A program made the translations under genes and the position numbers. Below are positions 18,693 through 28,853 of a DNA stretch of 64,000 nucleotides, piece by piece. The notes beneath the pieces were generated by a model that saw nothing but the letters and a program-made list of their open reading frames with translations, made no database searches and had not been told where the DNA came from. Position 1 is the stretch's first letter, and each line of letters begins with the position of its first letter. The DNA is from Paramicrosporidium saccamoebae (lineage: Eukaryota; Rozellomycota), in NCBI GenBank assembly GCA_002794465.1, contig MTSL01000213.1, positions 90,257 through 154,256 on the forward strand, in the 5' to 3' direction.

Positions 18693-19888
18693 TTAGAGAG
18701 AATACACGGATGTGGACTTTGCCTCTTCCTTTGAACTCAAGCTATGCTTTCTTAGTAGCTGGCATTCCCCGCCCTTTTCAAAATCAATGGAAAAAACTAA
18801 AAAGAACCCATCGGCCGTCACAACCATCACTTGAGGCACCACACTACATCTTATCAGTTCCACCTGATAGAATTACCTGCTGAGAGCACAGAGACTAGCG
18901 ACATTTCCGGTGGGGAGTTTCAGATGCGCGAAATCTCGGGTCGATTCCAGTGCCTCTCCTACTCGCTCTGGTAAAAAAGAGCTCATTAGATGGGATCCTG
19001 AAGGCGAGGAAGCAGCCAGCTTAAAGATGTGCACAGTATCAGAGTCGCTTGTTACGCAAAGCATGTTCGACTGCATGTTAAAGGAAAGACAGTGGATGGT
19101 GGCTGGATAGGTTCCTCGTCGCAGTTGATGCAGCTTCTGTCCATTAATGGCGTTAAAAACTCGCAATATTGTTCCTCTATCTGAGGCTGTAGCCAGCAAA
19201 GTCCCATCGATATTGAATGCGAGCTTGGACACTGGTGTGCGATGCGCCTGAATGACACACACGGGCTGCAAGGTGAGGGTATTGAAGACCTGAATAGATC
19301 CATCGTGTTCGCCAGATGGATAGGCTAAAAAGGGCGGATCTGCAGTAGGGGACATGGCACTGACTCCTACAAAGCAGCTTAGCTGTCAGTTGATTCTGGA
19401 ACTACCCGTGGGATTGGTCGCTGTTTCTATTGTGTGGATAATCTTCATGGTGCTCAGGTCGTAAATATGGATTTTCTCGTCAAGGACAACCACAAGACGC
19501 TTTCGATTCATGTGAACCGAAAGGACCTTGGTAGGGAAATTAAGCTCACAGACTACAGTCTGCCTCTTTGTGTTAATAACCTGGAGTTTCCGGGGAGAAA
19601 AAGTGGGAGGCTCGCCCGCACCCGCGATTGCCACTAAACTTGAGCTAAACAGCATCTCACATATTCCGGCTGCTCCATCCTCTACAACTATTATTACAAG
19701 CCGAAATGTTGCACCGCGTTCATAACACTTTCCAAATGGTTCACAATTGTAAATACGAAAACCCCGACGCGTCCCCACCGATAAACAACTACAACATGTA
19801 CAGTAATTATGGTTGAATACCTAAAGTCCTGATTAAAGTTTACATATAAAAGCTCCTGCTCTGGACCCGCTAGTACTCCACAATTCAT
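18693..19888 (-). CDS. ATG18: PROPPIN phosphoinositide-binding autophagy protein (Atg18/WIPI)
   Basis: Seven-bladed beta-propeller that binds PI3P/PI(3,5)P2 in autophagy and vacuole function. Four exons: 19821-19888, 19406-19788, 18877-19366 and 18693-18843. The introns of 32, 39 and 33 nt give 363 residues. The start [26 protein letters not shown] is the family N-terminus. The lipid-binding motif is LRRG at 232-235 (usual form F/LRRG). The last exon restores blade 7: [30 protein letters not shown]. Without that exon the protein would stop inside the propeller. Its start codon is only 16 bp from the divergent PPCDC start. Confidence 0.93.
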
Positions 19889-19904
19889 CGTCACAGTAGG
19901 GGCG

Positions 19905-20485
19905 ATGGCCAAGGTTCTGATTGGCGTGACTGGGAGCGTCGCTTCAATCAAATTATCCGAGCTTCTCGATAAGCTGCACGCTTCAGTTTCCAAAGTCGAT
20001 GTAAAGGTGGTGGCCACAAAAAATGCTTGCCACTTTCTTCCAGCTCTTACTTGCGGCCCGGTGCTGCTCGATGAAGACGAATGGCGCCTATGGAGGAGTC
20101 GCGGAGATCCAGTCTTGCATATTGAAGTACATTGTCGATATAAGGTTTAAATGCTTAGCTCAGAAAGTGGGCGGACATTCTTCTAATTGCTCCGTTGGAT
20201 GCCAATACTCTTGCCAAGTGTGCCAATGGCATCTGTGACAATCTGGTAACCAATGTTATAAGAGCCTGGGATTTTTCCAAGCCGATCATCGCCTGTCCAG
20301 CCATGAATACAGCCATGTGGGATAACCCATTGACGGTCACCCAGCTTGAAACTTTGCGCAATCTGGGATACACCATTCTTCCACCGCAAGAAAAATTGCT
20401 CGTCTGCGGAGATGTTGGAATGGGCGCAATGGCAAGCACGGATGACATTGTATCAGCCGTTACCGACGCTATCGGTAGGCAATAG
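19905..20485 (+). CDS. PPCDC: Phosphopantothenoylcysteine decarboxylase
   Basis: FMN flavoprotein that makes 4'-phosphopantetheine in coenzyme A synthesis. Exons 19905-20126 and 20159-20485 around a 32-nt intron; 182 residues. The start VLIGVTGSVASIK is the flavin-binding loop. A His in PVLHIELRKWAD occupies the catalytic-histidine position, restored by the splice. APLDANTLAKCANGICDNL and PAMNTAMWDNPLT are the conserved PXMNXXMW-type substrate loop. The C-terminus LLVCGDVGMGAMAS is complete. CoA pathway output supplies the phosphopantetheine arm used by the AcpS encoded at 35450. Confidence 0.93.
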
Positions 20486-20661
20486 GAAGAGAGTGTACAG
20501 GGGGATATGCAACAGCGCATCATGTCATATCGTACCATATGCTATATCACATGTCGTATAATGTCAATAATACTTGCGAAACAGGGATCATGGGTCTTTA
20601 TGACATACACAAATCTCACAAATAGCAATATTTCTTCTTTATAACCATCCAGCAGTACAAT

Positions 20662-21057
20662 TTAGAGCTCAGACTTGTCCATACTATCCCATACAAGATC
20701 ATCCTCTTCGATAGCTTCAATGCGCCAATTATCCTTCTCGGCTTCCAGCTCTTTGACGTCCACCTTTGTCATGTTGGCGACCAGGAACTTGATATACGAC
20801 TCATTAACGGTTTCAGTAATGGCACATTTTCTAGTCTCAAGCCACTTTGTTACTCCATCGAAATGCGCAGTCTCAGCATCGTCGTGGAAGCTAATCAGCC
20901 AAGGCTCGACATTAGTATCGACATTCAGTCCAGCTGTGTCTACCGCCTTCTCGATGGGAGATTCAGAATGTTCCTCTTCCTTTTTGCATTGCACAATACA
21001 TAGGAGAAGCACGAATGCAACTAATACGGAGCGAGATAGAAAGGAGAGAACTCTCAT
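20662..21057 (-). CDS. Secreted or ER peptidase-inhibitor I9-like protein
   Basis: 131 residues with a clear signal peptide (basic MRVLSFLSR then a hydrophobic run to about residue 24). The rest resembles the inhibitor I9/subtilisin-propeptide fold. It has a WLISFHDDAETAHFDGVTKWLE strand-helix unit, a middle strand ITETVNESYIKFLVANM, and the closing IEEDDLVWDS, which corresponds to the conserved E-x-D-x-x-V edge. Free-standing I9 proteins inhibit or chaperone subtilisin-like proteases. The C-terminus SEL is not a canonical ER retrieval signal. Family assignment is tentative because the fold is small and divergent. It is divergent from the BRO1 gene, with 100 bp between starts. Confidence 0.65.
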   Translation of the reverse strand: MRVLSFLSRSVLVAFVLLLCIVQCKKEEEHSESPIEKAVDTAGLNVDTNVEPWLISFHDDAETAHFDGVTKWLETRKCAITETVNESYIKFLVANMTKVDVKELEAEKDNWRIEAIEEDDLVWDSMDKSEL

Positions 21058-21157
21058 GTCAGTTAGAGTCTTAATTTGTGTCTCGATCTGATTGGTTATC
21101 GCCGTTGTCTTTATTTATTGGCCATTGCCATCATGGCACTAGTTGTCAAAATCAACC

Positions 21158-22306
21158 ATGGCGTTTGCCTTTCCAGATACCAACACTGAACGGTTTGACC
21201 TCTCTAAAATACTGGTGGACAGCACTACATTTCCCCTGGAGTATGTGAAGGCTGCTAATACAGCTCGCCAGCGAATGTGCGACACTCTTGTTGTGCAGCC
21301 TGCCACACAAGCCGCCCTTGATTCTATAGAAGAATATTTACCTTACCTGCAATACATTATTGACAAGGAAGAAAAACTGGACTATTCAGATAAAAAGATG
21401 AAATTCAGCTGGAGGTCGGTGCTCTCCAAGGGAATACGCATGTCTTTGCGTGAGTCGATTATTGAAAAGCCGATAGTGCGTTTTTCAACAATCTGGTTCG
21501 AGGCCATGTATGTCCTACTTGCATATGGTTTCACTCTTGCTAATATGGCGAACAAACGCCTGGGAAGCTCACCCTCTTCAGCGACTGAATCCGCTTACAC
21601 CGAAGCTGCAGATCTTTTTTCCCGTGCCTCTGGTGTTTTTCGTATCGCCGGCCTTTCGTGGGGGGCACGTTGGACTGATAAGAAAGATGCACCTCCCGAA
21701 TGTAGTGCCGAGATGGTGAGTCTACTCAGTCAACTGATGATCGCAGAAGCAAACAGAGCGGCCCTTTCAAAAGCAGAACGCCGTGGAATGTCGCCAGCTA
21801 CTCTAATCAAAGTCGGTTCAGCCGTAATCAGCAGTTTTGATGAGTGCATCAGCTTGGTGAGACTTGCAAACAAGCGTGATTCTTCTGAGCTTGCGGACAC
21901 TTTCAAGTCCTACATCGAAGACGGCAGTCGATTGGCCGAAGCGGCTGTCCTAAAACGCTTTGGTTCTGTGAAACACGAAGAAGGAGAGAACGGTGTCGCT
22001 GTTGCAGCAATGACTCTAGCTCATAATCAATTACTGAAATGTGCTAGTTCTGACTGGGCTCCTTATAAGAAAATGGCAAAAGATCAATTACCAGAGGTAG
22101 AGGAATTACGGAGTACATTTGTTCGTCTCAACAACAATATAACCTATCAGCGCGTACCCGAACTAGGAGAAGTTAAGGGCCTTTTACCTCCAGGATTTGC
22201 AATTGTGGAACAGAAAGGATTTATTCTTCCTCCTATCGTGGAACCCGAGCGCTCTGAAAAACTTAAGCCACTGGAACCGCCCGAGCCTTCTGAAGATCCC
22301 AAGTAG
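21158..22306 (+). CDS. BRO1-domain protein (BROX-like)
   Basis: 382 residues consisting almost only of a BRO1 fold. It begins with a short Phe-rich leader (MAFAFPDTNTERFDL), then the long helical TPR-like banana. Recognisable BRO1 features are FSTIWFEAMYVLLAYGFTLANMA, the sub-domain LMIAEANRAALSKAERRG, and HNQLLKCASSDWAPYKKMAKDQLPE. BRO1 proteins bind ESCRT-III (CHMP4/Snf7). A stand-alone BRO1 domain without V domain or proline tail is like animal BROX; unlike BROX there is no CAAX box at the C-terminus (ends EPSEDPK). Single exon; the ATG after an upstream non-ATG frame extension is used. Confidence 0.75.
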   Translation: MAFAFPDTNTERFDLSKILVDSTTFPLEYVKAANTARQRMCDTLVVQPATQAALDSIEEYLPYLQYIIDKEEKLDYSDKKMKFSWRSVLSKGIRMSLRESIIEKPIVRFSTIWFEAMYVLLAYGFTLANMANKRLGSSPSSATESAYTEAADLFSRASGVFRIAGLSWGARWTDKKDAPPECSAEMVSLLSQLMIAEANRAALSKAERRGMSPATLIKVGSAVISSFDECISLVRLANKRDSSELADTFKSYIEDGSRLAEAAVLKRFGSVKHEEGENGVAVAAMTLAHNQLLKCASSDWAPYKKMAKDQLPEVEELRSTFVRLNNNITYQRVPELGEVKGLLPPGFAIVEQKGFILPPIVEPERSEKLKPLEPPEPSEDPK

Positions 22307-22590
22307 AAGCTAAATAGAATTTTTAAGCATGTATCTGGTGTGAAGTGGTAGGATGTTTAGCTGGATGCTAGGTATTTATCTAATGGTTGAAAATATCGAC
22401 TCTCCAATGTTTGGACACTATGCCGGCGAGTCCATACCAACTGACAATTCCCTGTTACCCATAACCATAGTACATCGACACCGTGATATACCTCCTCCTC
22501 CACGCAGTATTTGGTATCTCACATAGAATAGTTTTGCTTTTCCGTTATAACGGTAGCACCCCTTGTAGTCCCTTGGCGGGTCCTTGCTAA

Positions 22591-25500
22591 ATGACTGCAG
22601 CAGTCCCTTTGGATGTGGCTACCTTTCAGGCGCGTCTTCAGCGATTCCGAGCCGTCTGGAAAACTTGTTCTGCAAATGAGGACGGTCTAGGGAAATGCGA
22701 CGCAGTAATGCTAAACTTGGGAGCCCCCAGCGACTTTACAGTGTATCAAAAAACAACCGCCATGTTTTCTTGGCTTCTTGGCTATGAATTCCCTGAAACC
22801 AGCCTGATCATTACTCGAAAGCAAGTTGTATTTCTGACAAGCCAGCGCAAAGGTGCCATCTTGGATGCTCTGGTATCTTCAAATGACGACGTTATTGTAT
22901 TGAAACGGGACAAAGAGGCCGGACGTGGTTCCGAGTGCTTTGAGAAACTTTGGAAAATTATTGAAGATGCCTCCAGTGGGGGTCCAACGACAATTAGGCT
23001 TGGGGTCATCTCCAAGGATAAGAATGAGGGCATGATGATCGGAGAATGGAAATCATTTGTACAGGGACGTGCACATGAAAGTGTGGATGTTACAGCTGAT
23101 ATCGGGTCTGCCCTTGCGATTAAAGACCCTCAAGAACTTGAGAATATCCATTCAGCNNNNNNNNNNNNNNNNNNNNNNNNNNNNNNNNNNNNNNNNNNNN
23201 NNNNNNNNNNNNNNNNNNNNNNNNNNNNNNNNNNNNNNNNNNNNNNNNNNNNNNNNNNNNNNNNNNNNNNNNNNNNNNNNNNNNNNNNNNNNNNNNNNNN
23301 NNNNNNNNNNNNNNNNNNNNNNNNNNNNNNNNNNNNNNNNNNNNNNNNNNNNNNNNCTAATCATCTTGGGCGCTTGCGCAACAAGATTGACTCTCACGTG
23401 AATCTTGAATATGTGGATGTCTGCTATCCTCCGATCATTCAAAGTGGAGGGGTATTTTCCCTAAAGCCCAGTGCGCTGAGCACAGACGATCCATTGTGTG
23501 TAAAGGGTGGTCCCATCATCTGCTCAGTGGGTCTGAGATACCGGGCATACTGCGCTAATATCTCTCGCACCTTTCTAATCAATCCTTCATCTGGACAAGA
23601 AGAGACCTTGAACTTTCTGCACACTCTCCAGCAGTTCCTAGTTACAAAGCTGACCCCAGGTGCTGTCATTAGTGATGTATACCAAGCTGGACTAAACTAT
23701 GTGCGTGATCGCCGTCCAGATCTGGAAGGGGGTCTGACCGCTAATTTTGGATTTGGCATAGGGCTCGAATTCAGAGCACCTGAATATCTCATCAGCTCTC
23801 GCTGCAACCGCATAATTCAGCCAGGAATGATCTTTAATCTCATTGTTGGTGTCCAAGATGTGAAGGGTGACTCGGGATTATACTCCTTGATGGCCGCAGA
23901 TACGGTTGAGGTTGTGTCAAGCGAAATGCCAGCATCCATTTTAACCACTGGTCTCACCAGCTTGAAAGAATTGTCATATTCTTTAAAGGACCGTCGCCCG
24001 GTGGCTGCTCCAGCGGGAACTCCACTGATCAAAACCCGTCTGCGCAGTCAAGCTGGCGGTGCTCGTGATGAAAGTTCTGAAAAGAAAAGGCGTGAGCATC
24101 AGAAAGAATTGGGGCAGTTGAGAATTAAAGAGGCCCTTGAGAAATACGCATCTTCAGAAGGCGCGGAGGGAAGCACTAAAAAGACCGAGGTACTCAAATT
24201 TGAAAGCTATCGCAAGGACACTATGCTACCAAAAGATTTAGGATCCGGTGGCTCTCTCAAAGTATTGGTCGATAAGCGTGCAGAGACCGTCTTTCTGCCT
24301 ATTAATGGGATGGCTGTTCCATTCCACATTAATACGATCAAAAACGTCACCAAGAATGATGAAGGCGACTTTTCCTATCTTCGAATCAATTTCAATTCAC
24401 CTGGTAGACCCTTTGGAAAAAAGGAGAATACCCCAACCTTTGAGGATCCCACAGCCCATTTTGTGCGAGGCATTACACTGCGCACCGCAGACGCCTATCG
24501 TGCCCAGGAAGTATTCAAGGATATCCAGGACTTGAAAAAGGCCGTTGCGGACAGAGAAGCAGCCCGTAAGGAGCGTGCCGATTTAGTTGAACAGGGACAG
24601 CTAATTGAGGTCTCTGGAAAAAGACCCTCTCGCCTTAGCGATGTTTATATTCGTCCTGGTCTTGATGGAAAGCGATTGCCTGGTGATGTTGAAATTCATA
24701 CTAATGGCTTGCGCTACCGATCCCAGCTTAAGAGCGACGTGAGAATCGACGTCTTGTTCTCAAATGTGAAACACTTTTTCTTCCAACCCTGCGATCACGA
24801 AACCATCGTTATTGTCCATTTACATTTGCATCATCCCATTATGGTTGGAAAGAAGAAAACTCGCGACATTCAATTCTATCGCGAAGCACTAGAATCCGTG
24901 GTAGATGAGACCAGTGGCAGAAGAACAAAGATGCGATTTGGCGATGAAGACGAGATTGCCCAGGAACAAGAGGAAAGACGTCGTCGATCCGAAGCCAACG
25001 ATGAATTCCGTAATTTTGCCGAAAAGGTAGTGGAAGCTAGTCGTGGAACCCTTGAGGTGGACGTGCCTTTCCGTGACTTGGGATTTTCTGGAGTCCCATC
25101 TCGCCAGAATGTACTCTTGCAGCCCACAACCGACTGTCTTGTTCATTTGATTGAGCCTCCCTTCCTTACCGTGACATTGACAGAAGTCGAGGTTGCCTTT
25201 TTAGAAAGAGTCGTCTTTGGGTTGAAGAACTTTGATCTTGTGATGGTAATGAAAGATCACAACCTTCCACCTGTCCATGTAAACTCTATTCCCATGACAC
25301 AACTGGAAGCAGTGAAGGAATGGCTAGATTCCGTGGATGTCTACTTTGTTGAGAGCAAAGTCAACTTTAATTGGGCCAACATTATGAAAACTGTGAATGA
25401 AGATCCTTCAGGATTCTATGAAATGGGGGGATGGACATATTTGCAGCCAGACGAAGCTGCGGGTGCCAGCGATGATGACGATGTGGGATCTAGTGAATTC

Positions 25501-25746
25501 GAGCCAGATGAAGAGGAGGCTGAAAGCGAAAGCGATGAGGATGAAGAAGAATATGAAGAGTCTGAAAGCGAAGAAGAGGCAACTGAAGATGAGACTGAAG
25601 ACGAAGATGATGATGAGGAGGAGGAGGCTCCCGATTGGGATGAACTTGAGGAGGAGGCTCGAATGGAAGACGAACGTCGTGAAGGATCCCGAAAACGTGT
25701 AGCTCCTCCTCCACGCAACAATTCTCGCTCTACCAAGAGACGCTAA
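22591..25746 (+). CDS. SUPT16H: FACT complex subunit SPT16
   Basis: Histone chaperone that, with Pob3/SSRP1, lets polymerases pass nucleosomes. Single exon of about 1051 residues including a 200-base run of N (23157-23356) that interrupts the aminopeptidase-like N-terminal domain; the frame is kept across it. Recognised parts are the pita-bread N-domain (about 1-440), the dimerisation and middle PH-like domains with GRPFGKKENTPTFEDP and LPGDVEIHTNGLRYRS, HPIMVGKKKTRDIQFYREA, VPFRDLGFSGVPSRQNVLLQP, and an acidic C-terminal tail (about 960-1030) followed by a basic nuclear-localisation-like end. Length agrees with yeast and human (about 1035-1047). Confidence 0.97.
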   Translation: MTAAVPLDVATFQARLQRFRAVWKTCSANEDGLGKCDAVMLNLGAPSDFTVYQKTTAMFSWLLGYEFPETSLIITRKQVVFLTSQRKGAILDALVSSNDDVIVLKRDKEAGRGSECFEKLWKIIEDASSGGPTTIRLGVISKDKNEGMMIGEWKSFVQGRAHESVDVTADIGSALAIKDPQELENIHSXXXXXXXXXXXXXXXXXXXXXXXXXXXXXXXXXXXXXXXXXXXXXXXXXXXXXXXXXXXXXXXXXXXXNHLGRLRNKIDSHVNLEYVDVCYPPIIQSGGVFSLKPSALSTDDPLCVKGGPIICSVGLRYRAYCANISRTFLINPSSGQEETLNFLHTLQQFLVTKLTPGAVISDVYQAGLNYVRDRRPDLEGGLTANFGFGIGLEFRAPEYLISSRCNRIIQPGMIFNLIVGVQDVKGDSGLYSLMAADTVEVVSSEMPASILTTGLTSLKELSYSLKDRRPVAAPAGTPLIKTRLRSQAGGARDESSEKKRREHQKELGQLRIKEALEKYASSEGAEGSTKKTEVLKFESYRKDTMLPKDLGSGGSLKVLVDKRAETVFLPINGMAVPFHINTIKNVTKNDEGDFSYLRINFNSPGRPFGKKENTPTFEDPTAHFVRGITLRTADAYRAQEVFKDIQDLKKAVADREAARKERADLVEQGQLIEVSGKRPSRLSDVYIRPGLDGKRLPGDVEIHTNGLRYRSQLKSDVRIDVLFSNVKHFFFQPCDHETIVIVHLHLHHPIMVGKKKTRDIQFYREALESVVDETSGRRTKMRFGDEDEIAQEQEERRRRSEANDEFRNFAEKVVEASRGTLEVDVPFRDLGFSGVPSRQNVLLQPTTDCLVHLIEPPFLTVTLTEVEVAFLERVVFGLKNFDLVMVMKDHNLPPVHVNSIPMTQLEAVKEWLDSVDVYFVESKVNFNWANIMKTVNEDPSGFYEMGGWTYLQPDEAAGASDDDDVGSSEFEPDEEEAESESDEDEEEYEESESEEEATEDETEDEDDDEEEEAPDWDELEEEARMEDERREGSRKRVAPPPRNNSRSTKRR
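23157..23356. other. Assembly gap (200 N) inside SPT16
   Basis: A run of 200 unknown bases. The SPT16 frame continues on the far side, so about 67 residues of the N-terminal domain are missing from view. The round size suggests an estimated or placeholder gap, or a paired-end insert estimate. Confidence 0.99.
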
Positions 25747-25818
25747 CTATAAATAAGTAATTGATCAAGCATTTTAATCTAAAAACTATCTGTTGAAACT
25801 TGCGTGAAAAAGTTCCCC

Positions 25819-26136
25819 GTTAAACAACATCTGCATGTCATTGGTGAAACCGGCCCTGATAGCGGCCCCCGCAGTCCAATTTGATCACATTGTGACGTAG
25901 AGGATTGATTAGTTGGCTATGTGACGTAGAGGGTTGATTAGGTGGGTATTTGTGTGCTAGAGTGGATCGCTTTGCTGGGTATTTGAGGACAGTGAGATGT
26001 GATGTGTATCTATACTATTCTAGGATTAGCAGTAAACAAACCCCCCTCCCTTTCCCGCCTGACAGTCCATACTATTTATCCCAACTACGCGACAAAGGAG
26101 CCATATACTTTAATAAAAAATGTTTGCTCATCAACA
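25819..26136 (+). mobile_element. Nested composite: family-2 element inside family-1 element (copy D)
   Basis: Family-1 5' half at 25819-25890 (GTTAAACAAC...TTTGATCACAT), a 204-bp family-2 element at 25891-26094 (TGTGACGTAG...CTACGCGACA), then family-1 3' end at 26095-26136 (AAGGAGCCATATACTTTAAT...CATCAACA). About 17 bp of the family-1 consensus is lost at the insertion point. This fills most of the 487-bp gap between SPT16 and NLE1. Confidence 0.7.
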
Positions 26137-26233
26137 GCCGCTTTATTAAAACACATTTCATTTATAAATGGCCCCTCTAAACACTAAATCGGGGTCGCCA
26201 GTGAGAAGTGGATACATAATGTCATGCACAATC

Positions 26234-27671
26234 TCATTGACGCCAAAGTTTCAGCAACTTGTCTTTTCCGCCTGAAGCACCTCGATCTCCAATGGGACTC
26301 CAGTCCACTGCATAAACTTCGTCTGCGTGGCCAGGGAGATCTTGCTTTAGGGTTCTTGTGCGAACATCCCATACTTTTAGCGTACTGTCCTGACTGCTGC
26401 TCATCAACAGTCGAGAATCTGCTGACCAGGCAACCTGGTATGCACGTCCTACATGTCCTCGAAGGGAAGAGAGAAATTGCCCAGTAACCCCGTTCCAAAG
26501 CTTTACGGATTTGTCAAAAGATGCACTAGCCAGATAGCGGCCATCGGGAGAGAATGACACATGGTTAACTAGCGCCTGGTGCCCAGTGAGCCGTGCAACA
26601 GGCTTGTTACTGATCGAGGGATTCCATAAAAACAAGGTGAAATCATCCGACCCGGAAATCAAGCGCTCCCCTTGTGTGCCGACAGCGGCATCATAGCGCA
26701 GTTTTGCTGAATATTGTACATCCGATGGGGACGAAATCTCTCCATTGTGGTCAAAGGCCCCAGTCCGGAGGACATGGTCGGTACTCAATGCCAAAGTGTT
26801 AATCCAATGAGCGTGGCCAAGAAGCTGTCCCTTAAGTCGTCCATCGGAATGCCACATGCGAATAGTCCTGTCGCGAGACGCTGAATAAATGGTTCCATCC
26901 CCTCCCCACTTAACACATGTAACAGCGTCAGTGTGCTGAGATAGTGTCATAGTGCAAGTCTTTCTAAACACATCCCATACCTTCACGGTGCCGTCTTTTG
27001 ACGAACTGGCCAAAAGAACGCTGGGAGCCGATAGATGCAGCGGTTCCCAGGACAAGCTTGTAATCCATTGTCGATGGCCTGCAAGTCTGCAAACCAAACC
27101 ACCGGTTTTCGCATCCCAAACACAAACTGTATTGTCCATACTTCCCGAGGCCAACAGCTTTCCATCAGGTGACCAGGATAAGCAGAGCACCCAGCCAGTG
27201 TGTACGGAACCCAGTTTCCAAGGTGTTTCGGTCGATAAATCCCAAAGACGAACAGTCTTATCACCAGATCCCGTAGCTAGTCTTCGTCCATCAGGGCTAA
27301 AGGAAACGCACAGAATAGCATCTTCGTGGCCAGCAAGAGTAGATGTGCAGCGGCTGACAGCCTTGACCCGGAATACGGCTTGTGGCTGATAAACGACGCT
27401 CAAAATACCCTCTTTGCTAATATTTTTGGAAGAGAGGATATCCTGCTCTAGGCTGGTGACGATCTCCGTGTCCTGCACAAAAAAAGAGTAGGGTAAGGGT
27501 TCGTCCTATGAAAATGATACACCAGGACAAATCAAATACATGACCGAGAAACTGATTAACGAGAGCTTCGAGCTGCTGAGGAGTGCTGCCGGCGGGAATA
27601 CTAACCGGTTTGCCGGCGGAAATGCCCTCGCCGTCCTGAAACTGCACAAAGAAATGTTGTTCAACGGTCAT
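26234..27671 (-). CDS. NLE1: Notchless/Rsa4 WD40 ribosome biogenesis factor
   Basis: 60S maturation factor that is pulled by the AAA ATPase Rea1/Midasin in the nucleolus. Exons 27540-27671 and 26234-27505 around a 34-nt intron; 467 residues. The N-terminal UBL-like NLE domain runs QFQDGEGISAGKPVSIPAGSTP ... DEPLPYSFFVQDTEI across the splice. The C-terminal beta-propeller has eight WD repeats (for example LATGSGDKTVRLWDL, LASGSMDNTVCVWD, LASASFDKSVKLWNG). It ends GGKDKLLKLWRQ, the conserved final blade. The order of NLE domain plus propeller is unique to this family. Confidence 0.95.
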
Positions 27672-27865
27672 TGGTTTTCAGAGACCCCTGCAAAGTCCAG
27701 GGAATAAGGCAGGATTCGGAGCTGCGAAAGTGCACCGAACGCTTTACTAGCAATTGCATTATATATAAATCTACTAGATCTTGGTTAATTCCCAAAATCT
27801 TATTTAGGAATGGTAATGTCTATCGCATTAAATAGTCTTGAAAATCCTTCACTATGTCTCTCCAC

Positions 27866-28801
27866 TCACTTGTGCTCTGGTGGCATGATGGAAACCTGTG
27901 ATAGTAGGTTGTAACACCTATTCAGCTCTTCCAAGGAAGGTTTATAGGTGGTAAATGGAAAACTTCGGAGGCGAGGGTCATCTTGAGTAAAGCCATTGTG
28001 AGATTCCGCGAACAAGCACAGCCTGCCAGCAGTTGTAGGATTCCAGAAAATTAACGAGCATTCGGAAAGGTGGCCGCTCCAATGCTTCAATAATCCCTGT
28101 ACATCTTCAACCAAATGTGCTTCGTTCATACGACGGATAGCTGCGCCTGCAGACTTGATTTTCCCCCCGTTGGCTGAATCGCGCGATAGTTGAGAGCCTC
28201 CTTGCTTGCGACGTGTAGTATATCGTTTAAACGTTTTACTAACAAGTAGCCCTCCCTTGGTGTTTTCAAATATGCCTGCAGCCACCCGGCCAGACCGCAC
28301 CAAAACAATCGCCCACTTTGAGGGGGCAAGTTTGGAAATTCGTAACCCAAGATCATCAATATTGAGCATGACGTTGAAGCTCCTATCTAAGAGCTCGCGA
28401 CGCTGCAATACAATAGCCTTATATATGTAATACGTTGGTCCGTTTTTGGAAAGTTTGAATAAAATGAATGGGGAACCCGGAATACTCCCTTGATCCTCAT
28501 CCGCAGACGAATCTTCGCCCTCCTCGGAGCTCGCCTCTAAGCCCTTGTGTGCGAGCTCCTTAAAATCGTCTTCGTTCAACATAGTCTCATTGTCATTCTT
28601 TGCTCTAAGATTGTAGACGTGCCAATCAGTTTTAAAGTGTGTTCGAAAAGTATTTAAATCTGGCAAGGTGGCTCCAGGACATATGCTGCAGTCTGAAGTC
28701 CTGGCTACCGCCTCTGTGACCTCATCGCTAACCTCCCTGCCTCCAATCAAAACCACGTCTGCATCATGGAAGACTTCGCAAAGGAATTGGCCTATTTTCA
28801 T
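27866..28801 (-). CDS. Vms1/ANKZF1-type peptidyl-tRNA hydrolase, minimal form
   Basis: 311 residues, single exon. An N-terminal C2H2-like finger (CSICPGATLPDLNTFRTHFKTDWHVYNLR) precedes the VLRF1 release-factor-like domain. The catalytic loop RRKQGGSQLSRDSANGGK carries the GGSQ glutamine motif, followed by RRMNEAHLVEDVQGLLKHW. The enzyme cleaves tRNA from nascent chains on stalled 60S subunits in ribosome-associated quality control. Compared with yeast and human proteins (over 600 residues), the ankyrin repeats, coiled coil and Cdc48-binding VIM are absent: the protein stops soon after RSFPFTTYKPSLEELNRCYN. No downstream exon coding for them was found. It is divergent from eIF3h, with 52 bp between starts. 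Confidence 0.82.
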   Translation of the reverse strand: MKIGQFLCEVFHDADVVLIGGREVSDEVTEAVARTSDCSICPGATLPDLNTFRTHFKTDWHVYNLRAKNDNETMLNEDDFKELAHKGLEASSEEGEDSSADEDQGSIPGSPFILFKLSKNGPTYYIYKAIVLQRRELLDRSFNVMLNIDDLGLRISKLAPSKWAIVLVRSGRVAAGIFENTKGGLLVSKTFKRYTTRRKQGGSQLSRDSANGGKIKSAGAAIRRMNEAHLVEDVQGLLKHWSGHLSECSLIFWNPTTAGRLCLFAESHNGFTQDDPRLRSFPFTTYKPSLEELNRCYNLLSQVSIMPPEHK

Positions 28802-28853
28802 TCAAAGGCCAATAGACGCTCTGCCCTTAGCCCTGGCTCTCCGTGTCGAGAAA

